Source: Akkermansia sp. (GTDB taxonomy: Bacteria > Verrucomicrobiota > Verrucomicrobiia > Verrucomicrobiales > Akkermansiaceae). From it: DNA of 11,354 nucleotides. The stretch lies in contig JAIFNK010000079.1 of NCBI GenBank assembly GCA_020047775.1, forward strand, positions 1 to 11,354, given 5' to 3'. Shown here one piece after another: positions 7,418 to 11,354 of the stretch; position 1 is the first letter of the stretch, and every line of letters begins with the position of its first letter. A program made the position numbers and the translations under genes. The notes beneath the pieces were generated by a model, which searched no databases, was not told where the DNA came from, and was given only the letters and a program-made list of their open reading frames with translations.

Positions 7418-9130
7418 CTATTTGAAAAGCGTGTCCACCCCCATGGCGGACTTGCGGAGGAACTTGGGCATCGCCGCGGGATCACGCGGACGCAGGGCGC
7501 GAAACACAACCCCGGATAGATAGAGGATGAAAACGCGGTCCACCCAGCGGTAACCGCGCTTCCGCCGCAGCAAAAACACCGCCGCCACCGCAAGCGTGCG
7601 GCGGCTCACGGGAAATGGCTCGAAGGATACCTTGATCCGGTAGCGCTCACGCATTCCCTTGGGCCAGCGCAGCTTGTAAGCGGCTTTCCCGGCACGGATC
7701 CGCGCGGCGACGGACTCGTCAAACGGCAGGAAATAGTATCGGCGCGCCAACAGGACGAGGTCGAAGAAATCGCCCATGTGCTCGATGTCGTCCGCCGGAA
7801 GCCCGGCTTCGCGCGCCAGCGAAATCATCCGCGGGAACAACGCCGCGGCGGCCTCGCCACCCGACAGGGCGTCTTCAGGATTGCTAACGAAATGCCCCAT
7901 CAGCTTGCGCACGCCATGATTGATGAAGAGCGAGTCCCAGTAAACATGCAGCAACGGCGGAATGCGGACGCGCCGGAAAAACAACTTCTGCCGGGCGAAG
8001 TCGCGGATGTAGAGAAGATCCCGGATCACCGTGTCGCCATGATCGAGAAGCTCCAGCGCAGCGGACGCCCGCTCCGGCCCGAGCAGGTTTTCCACGGCGG
8101 AGTCCGCCGGTTTGCCATGCCGGAAGACGGTGATGGCCGCCTCCGTGTTGAGACGGATCCAGATGTCCCGGCCATCGGCTTCCAGATAGGCGCGCCGCCG
8201 GAAGCGGTGCCAGCCGCCGGTTTGACACCACACCGAGATCCCCGCGACGTTTTCCGTTAGTGAGAGTTCCTGCGCGAAGCGTTCACAGTCCCAGCCGATG
8301 AACGACGGATACTCGCCCGCGCCCTCGTATTCCCGGCGGGCCTGGAGTTCCAACAGCTTGCGTTGCTTCACCCGGAAGAACGCGCGGTTGAGCGGGAGGT
8401 AGCGGAAGAAATCGCTCTCACCGTGTTTCATCGAGACGATTAGATTGGGTGAGTCGAGGCCCGCCAACGTCTTTTCGAGCGTGCCGCGGTGCCAGATCAA
8501 ATCGCCGATGCGGTGGGCACCCACCGTCCAGGTCCGGAAGATCAGGTCCTTGCCGCGTTGTTCGAACTCGGGTAACAGCACGCGCAGCAGGCGGTTCGCC
8601 TCGCCGGCATTGCGCAGATGGAGACGCGTCCGGATCGGATCCCGCACGTCGTTCCCATCGCTCTCGCCGATGCGGAGGATCAATCCGGCGAGTTGGGGGA
8701 AATCATCAAGAATCCCCCGGACGAGCCCCACATAGTAGCTCTCCAATTCCGCCGGATCGTCGCCCATCGCCGCCGACAAGGCGGGCGTCATGGGCAACAC
8801 GTCGGTCGTCAGATAGATCCGCAGTCCGAACTCGCCGTGCAGCATGTCGAAAAACCTCGTGAATTTCCCGCGCAGGAAATGAATCCGCTCCGCCACCTCC
8901 GGTTCGTGCAGCGGATGAAGCGCGAGGTGCGCCAGATCATCCAAGGTGACCGCGTTGTACCCTTGCGCGGAAACCTGGCGCGCGAAATCCCGCAATTCGC
9001 TCTCTATCAAAACCCATTCGTCAGGGCCTGCATCGAGCAAGTGCATGAAAGGAATCTTGGACCAATTGACCCGCATCCGGTTGTAGCCCCGGAAAAACGG
9101 GCCGATCGCATCGATGAGAAAAAGCTCCAT
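7418..9130 (-). CDS. Divergent GH67 (alpha-glucuronidase)-like protein, intracellular
   Basis: A 570-residue protein without a signal peptide. Motifs of the GH67 alpha-glucuronidase barrel can be read in order: LILRIGES (E156, at the place of the acid catalyst), LIFRTWTVG, NLIVSMKHGESDFFR (D240), LLELQARREYEGAGEYPSFIG (E267) and GISVWCQTGGWHRF, echoing the GGGW strand of GH67. Spacing between D240 and E267 matches the pair I recall as general bases in GH67. The protein is shorter than typical GH67 (about 700 residues) and its N-terminal domain differs. The C terminus carries two short hydrophobic stretches (512-521, 529-546) among many arginines, so membrane contact is possible. Substrate is unknown; a glucuronide or a related sugar acid is only a guess. 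The ATG at 9130 is preferred over the in-frame TTG two codons earlier (9136). It is convergent with the glycosyltransferase fusion. Confidence 0.75.
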   Translation of the reverse strand: MELFLIDAIGPFFRGYNRMRVNWSKIPFMHLLDAGPDEWVLIESELRDFARQVSAQGYNAVTLDDLAHLALHPLHEPEVAERIHFLRGKFTRFFDMLHGEFGLRIYLTTDVLPMTPALSAAMGDDPAELESYYVGLVRGILDDFPQLAGLILRIGESDGNDVRDPIRTRLHLRNAGEANRLLRVLLPEFEQRGKDLIFRTWTVGAHRIGDLIWHRGTLEKTLAGLDSPNLIVSMKHGESDFFRYLPLNRAFFRVKQRKLLELQARREYEGAGEYPSFIGWDCERFAQELSLTENVAGISVWCQTGGWHRFRRRAYLEADGRDIWIRLNTEAAITVFRHGKPADSAVENLLGPERASAALELLDHGDTVIRDLLYIRDFARQKLFFRRVRIPPLLHVYWDSLFINHGVRKLMGHFVSNPEDALSGGEAAAALFPRMISLAREAGLPADDIEHMGDFFDLVLLARRYYFLPFDESVAARIRAGKAAYKLRWPKGMRERYRIKVSFEPFPVSRRTLAVAAVFLLRRKRGYRWVDRVFILYLSGVVFRALRPRDPAAMPKFLRKSAMGVDTLFK

Positions 9131-9184
9131 TGCCAATACCCGGGAGAATCATCCCGCGGCACCCGGGTGGCGAGCTGTCAATAT

Positions 9185-9198
9185 TGACGGAAATGTCA
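9185..9198. promoter_or_regulatory. Possible operator half-copy TGAC-N6-GTCA
   Basis: The core TGAC-ggaaat-GTCA matches the inner part of the stronger palindrome at 9277-9296, with its centre 95 bp away. It sits about 55 bp upstream of the minus-strand GH67-like start. Confidence 0.4.
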
Positions 9199-9276
9199 CC
9201 TGCTTGGGAACACCCATGCCACGACCGCCACTCGACGTGAAGGAATGTCGGAAGCAATGAGCCGCGCCAACTTCCC

Positions 9277-9296
9277 GTGTGACAAACCGGTCACAC
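9277..9296. promoter_or_regulatory. Operator-like palindrome GTGTGAC-N6-GTCACAC
   Basis: Perfect 7-bp arms at 9277-9283 and 9290-9296 are separated by AAACCG. It resembles a CRP/FNR-family box, but the TGTGA and TCACA halves are 8 apart rather than the usual 6. It lies about 84 bp upstream of the choice-of-anchor I gene. A dimeric DNA-binding regulator is the natural reading; which one is unknown. Confidence 0.6.
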
Positions 9297-9297
9297 A

Positions 9298-9315
9298 GGT
9301 GATATTTTTGTCACC
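9298..9315. promoter_or_regulatory. Second operator-like palindrome GGTGA-N8-TCACC
   Basis: The arms GGTGA (9298-9302) and TCACC (9311-9315) have the same 5-8-5 layout as the neighbouring palindrome. The two centres (9286.5 and 9306.5) are 20 bp apart, about two helical turns, so two dimers could sit on the same face of the DNA. The spacer is T-rich. Confidence 0.5.
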
Positions 9316-9379
9316 GGATTTCCGTTGGGAGGAACCTCCTGATTCATAGTTTGCCGACGTCTCTCGAACATCGACAACC

Positions 9380-11354
9380 ATGAAACAACGAACACTCCAA
9401 TTCCCGATCGCGGCCCTCTGCTTGGGCGGACTCGCGGCAACCACTCCGCTGGCTCAGGCGGACATCATCATCACCGAGGTCAACTCCAATGGCGGCGACT
9501 TCTTCGAACTCCATAACACCGGAGCGTCCGCCGTGGACCTCACCGGTTGGAAATGGGACGATGACTCCCTATCACCAACCGCCGGGGCTACCTTCGGCGC
9601 GGTCACGATCCCTGCGGGTGGCGTTCTTGTGGTCTTCACGGGAACTACCGCAAACGTTCCTGCTTTCAAAACCGCATGGGGACTTGGAAATGACGTCGAA
9701 GTCTATTCAGCCAATAAAGACATCGGTCTCGGCAGCAGCGATGCCGTCATCCTTTTCGACAACACTAACAACGTCATCGCTTCCTTCAATTACAAGTCCG
9801 CCGCGTTCACCGCCAACTCGATCACCTTGCAGCCCTTCGCCCGCCCCGGCGCGGCAGCCCCGCTCGGCGGCCATGTGGGACCTTCCGCGGGAGGACTTCT
9901 TGGCGATGGCGCCTCTGCGGTTTGGGATGGCGTATCCCCGACAAGCCCGGCCTATGTCGCCGCTTCGGTCAATGTGCCATCTTTGACGGGTCCGCTTCAA
10001 GCACGGGTCCAGGGCAATTCCCTTACAAGTATCGGCTCACCCGGGACCGTCGGCGTGCTTCCCGTGAATGTCATTCCTCCCACACCCGTCGCGATCACCC
10101 CGGACATCACGGCGGTTCCTGCCGGTGAACTCCGGATGCGGCAAGTTTCATCCATCCCGCTCTTCGGCTCGGAGATTTCCTCATACGATGCCGCCAGCAA
10201 GCGGATGTTCGTCACGTCCAACATCGGTCTGCAGATCGTGAGCCTGAGCAACCCCGCTTCGCCCCAGTTGATCGAAATCGTGGACTTCAAGATCCCCGCG
10301 ATCGGACTGAACAGCACCGACATCACCAGTGTGGATGTCTTCAACGGCAAGGTCGCCGTCGCCGTGCCGAACGCCACCAAGGACCTCCCCGGTCACGTCG
10401 TTTTCCTGAATGCGGCGGACGGCTCCTTCATCAGCAAGGTGCAGGTCGGCGTGCTTCCCGACAGCCTGACCTTCACTCCGGACGGCAGCAAGGTCCTCAC
10501 CGCCGACGAAGGCGAAATGCTGCCCGGTGGACTCGACCTGGCCCCCGGATCGGTGACCATCATCGACCTCACCAACATCAACGCTCCCGTTGCCAATGTC
10601 GTCGGTTTCACCTCATTCAATGCTGACAAAGCCTCCCTCAAGGCCGCCGGCGTCCGCATCTTTGAAGCCAGCCCCGGCGTGTTGAAGGATCCGTCCCTCG
10701 ACTTCGAACCGGAATACGTCGCCGTCTCACCGGATGGCACCAAGGCCATGGTCACCCTGCAGGAGGCCAATGCGGTCGCCCTGTTGGACATCGCCACCGC
10801 CACCTTCACCGCCATCGTTCCTCTCGGTGAAAAAGACTACAGCACCCTGCTCGCGGACTTCAGCGACCAGGACACGGCAACGAATGGCGGCATCAACCTT
10901 GCAACTGGCAGACCGGTCTTCGGACTCTACATGCCGGACGCCATCACCTCCTTCAGCGTGAGTGGAAACACCTACTACATCACCGCCAACGAAGGTGACG
11001 ACCGGAATGATTTCCTCACGGAGACCACCACCGTCGCCAACGCCGGCTATGTCCTGGATCCCACCGTGTTTCCCAACGCAGCCGCCCTCAAGGCGAACAC
11101 CAGCCTCGGCCGCCTCGTCGTTTCCAACTCGCCCGGCCTCCGTGGCGACACCGATGGTGACGGCGACATCGACCGCATCCTCTCCTACGGCGGACGCTCG
11201 ATCTCGATCCTCGATTCCACCGGCACCCGCATCTATGACAGCGGCGACCTGCTGGATCAGAAACTAACCGCCATCGGCTCGCCCTTCTTCGACGACGGCC
11301 GCAGCGATGCAAAAAGCATCGAACCCGAAGGCGTGACCACCGGCGAAATCGACG
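9380..11354 (+). CDS. Exported lamin-tail + choice-of-anchor I protein (3' end outside window)
   Basis: The reading frame stays open from the ATG to the window end: 658 codons, C terminus missing. Residues 1-27 are a clear signal peptide (hydrophobic core, then PLAQA before DIII). Residues ~28-165 match a lamin-tail domain (IIITEVNSNGGDFFELHNTG, DLTGWKWDDD, IPAGGVLVVF). From about residue 250 a beta-propeller of the 'choice-of-anchor I' type follows: TADEGE (374-379), EPEYVAVSPDGTKAMVTLQE (from residue 444), LYMPDAITSF, TANEGDDRNDF (from residue 535) and EPEGV near the edge. Such proteins are secreted or cell-surface and usually end in a sorting anchor, which cannot be seen here. The biochemical function of the family is poorly known; a link to extracellular phosphatase or nuclease proteins is only a domain-context inference. 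No Shine-Dalgarno precedes the ATG (leader GACAACC). Confidence 0.88.
   Translation, partial: MKQRTLQFPIAALCLGGLAATTPLAQADIIITEVNSNGGDFFELHNTGASAVDLTGWKWDDDSLSPTAGATFGAVTIPAGGVLVVFTGTTANVPAFKTAWGLGNDVEVYSANKDIGLGSSDAVILFDNTNNVIASFNYKSAAFTANSITLQPFARPGAAAPLGGHVGPSAGGLLGDGASAVWDGVSPTSPAYVAASVNVPSLTGPLQARVQGNSLTSIGSPGTVGVLPVNVIPPTPVAITPDITAVPAGELRMRQVSSIPLFGSEISSYDAASKRMFVTSNIGLQIVSLSNPASPQLIEIVDFKIPAIGLNSTDITSVDVFNGKVAVAVPNATKDLPGHVVFLNAADGSFISKVQVGVLPDSLTFTPDGSKVLTADEGEMLPGGLDLAPGSVTIIDLTNINAPVANVVGFTSFNADKASLKAAGVRIFEASPGVLKDPSLDFEPEYVAVSPDGTKAMVTLQEANAVALLDIATATFTAIVPLGEKDYSTLLADFSDQDTATNGGINLATGRPVFGLYMPDAITSFSVSGNTYYITANEGDDRNDFLTETTTVANAGYVLDPTVFPNAAALKANTSLGRLVVSNSPGLRGDTDGDGDIDRILSYGGRSISILDSTGTRIYDSGDLLDQKLTAIGSPFFDDGRSDAKSIEPEGVTTGEID

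Larger units (their letters stand above)
9131..9379. promoter_or_regulatory. 249-bp divergent control region with several palindromes
   Basis: It lies between two divergent starts (9130 minus, 9380 plus), so both promoters should be inside. Beyond the operator-like sites listed separately, it holds CGGGA-N6-TCCCG (9141-9156), the perfect palindrome CACCCGGGTG (9160-9169) and GGAGG-AA-CCTCC (9328-9339). The GGAGG there is 48 bp from the plus-strand start, too far for a ribosome binding site. No convincing -35/-10 pair was found. Confidence 0.6.

Noticed and set aside
7409..7436. Possible terminator between the two convergent genes (GGACGC and GCGTGTCC)
   Set aside because: The arms match only with a two-base bulge, overlap the coding end of the minus-strand gene, and lack a T-run.
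9328..9339. GGAGG as a Shine-Dalgarno for the choice-of-anchor I gene
   Set aside because: It lies 48 bp before the ATG with no nearer start codon in frame, and is part of a short palindrome.

Overview
The window is a GC-rich (roughly 60% by eye), gene-dense bacterial chromosome segment. It most likely comes from the Verrucomicrobia (Verrucomicrobiaceae-like) or another member of the PVC group. The main pointer is the first gene, a 'Pirellula/Verrucomicrobium type' membrane-bound dehydrogenase and heme protein, a family largely confined to PVC bacteria. The last gene, a lamin-tail plus choice-of-anchor I surface protein, fits the same kind of organism. No tRNA, rRNA, CRISPR array, transposase or phage gene was seen.

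Layout, left to right. (1) 83-3082, plus strand: an exported protein with a jelly-roll domain, a dehydrogenase-type beta-propeller, a helical-repeat region and a C-terminal cytochrome c domain. (2) 3199-4140, plus strand: an ornithine cyclodeaminase/mu-crystallin family protein, probably an imine reductase. (3) 4148-5047, minus strand: a DapA-family lyase or deaminase convergent with gene 2, 7 bp apart. It resembles 1-pyrroline-4-hydroxy-2-carboxylate deaminases, so genes 2 and 3 may serve hydroxyproline use. (4) 5048-5450: a 403-bp divergent non-coding region rich in inverted repeats. (5) 5451-7409, plus strand: a fusion of a GT4-type glycosyltransferase with an LpxH-like metallophosphoesterase. 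(6) 7418-9130, minus strand: a divergent protein with GH67 alpha-glucuronidase-like motifs, convergent with gene 5, 8 bp apart. (7) 9131-9379: a divergent control region with tandem, evenly spaced palindromes. (8) 9380 to the window end, plus strand: an exported lamin-tail/choice-of-anchor I protein, cut off by the window edge.

How the genes fit together: the two exported proteins at the ends suggest breakdown or oxidation of polymers outside the cytoplasm. The OCD/DapA pair suggests amino-acid or imino-acid catabolism. The glycosyltransferase-phosphatase fusion suggests glycolipid or envelope work. There is no clear single operon across the window: strands switch at almost every gene, so regulation probably lies in the two divergent intergenic regions. 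None of the six genes has a recognisable Shine-Dalgarno sequence. The best candidates for something undescribed are the fusion enzyme, the GH67-like intracellular protein and the tandem palindromes at 9277-9315. Family assignments come from reading motifs by eye and from memory; no database search was run.
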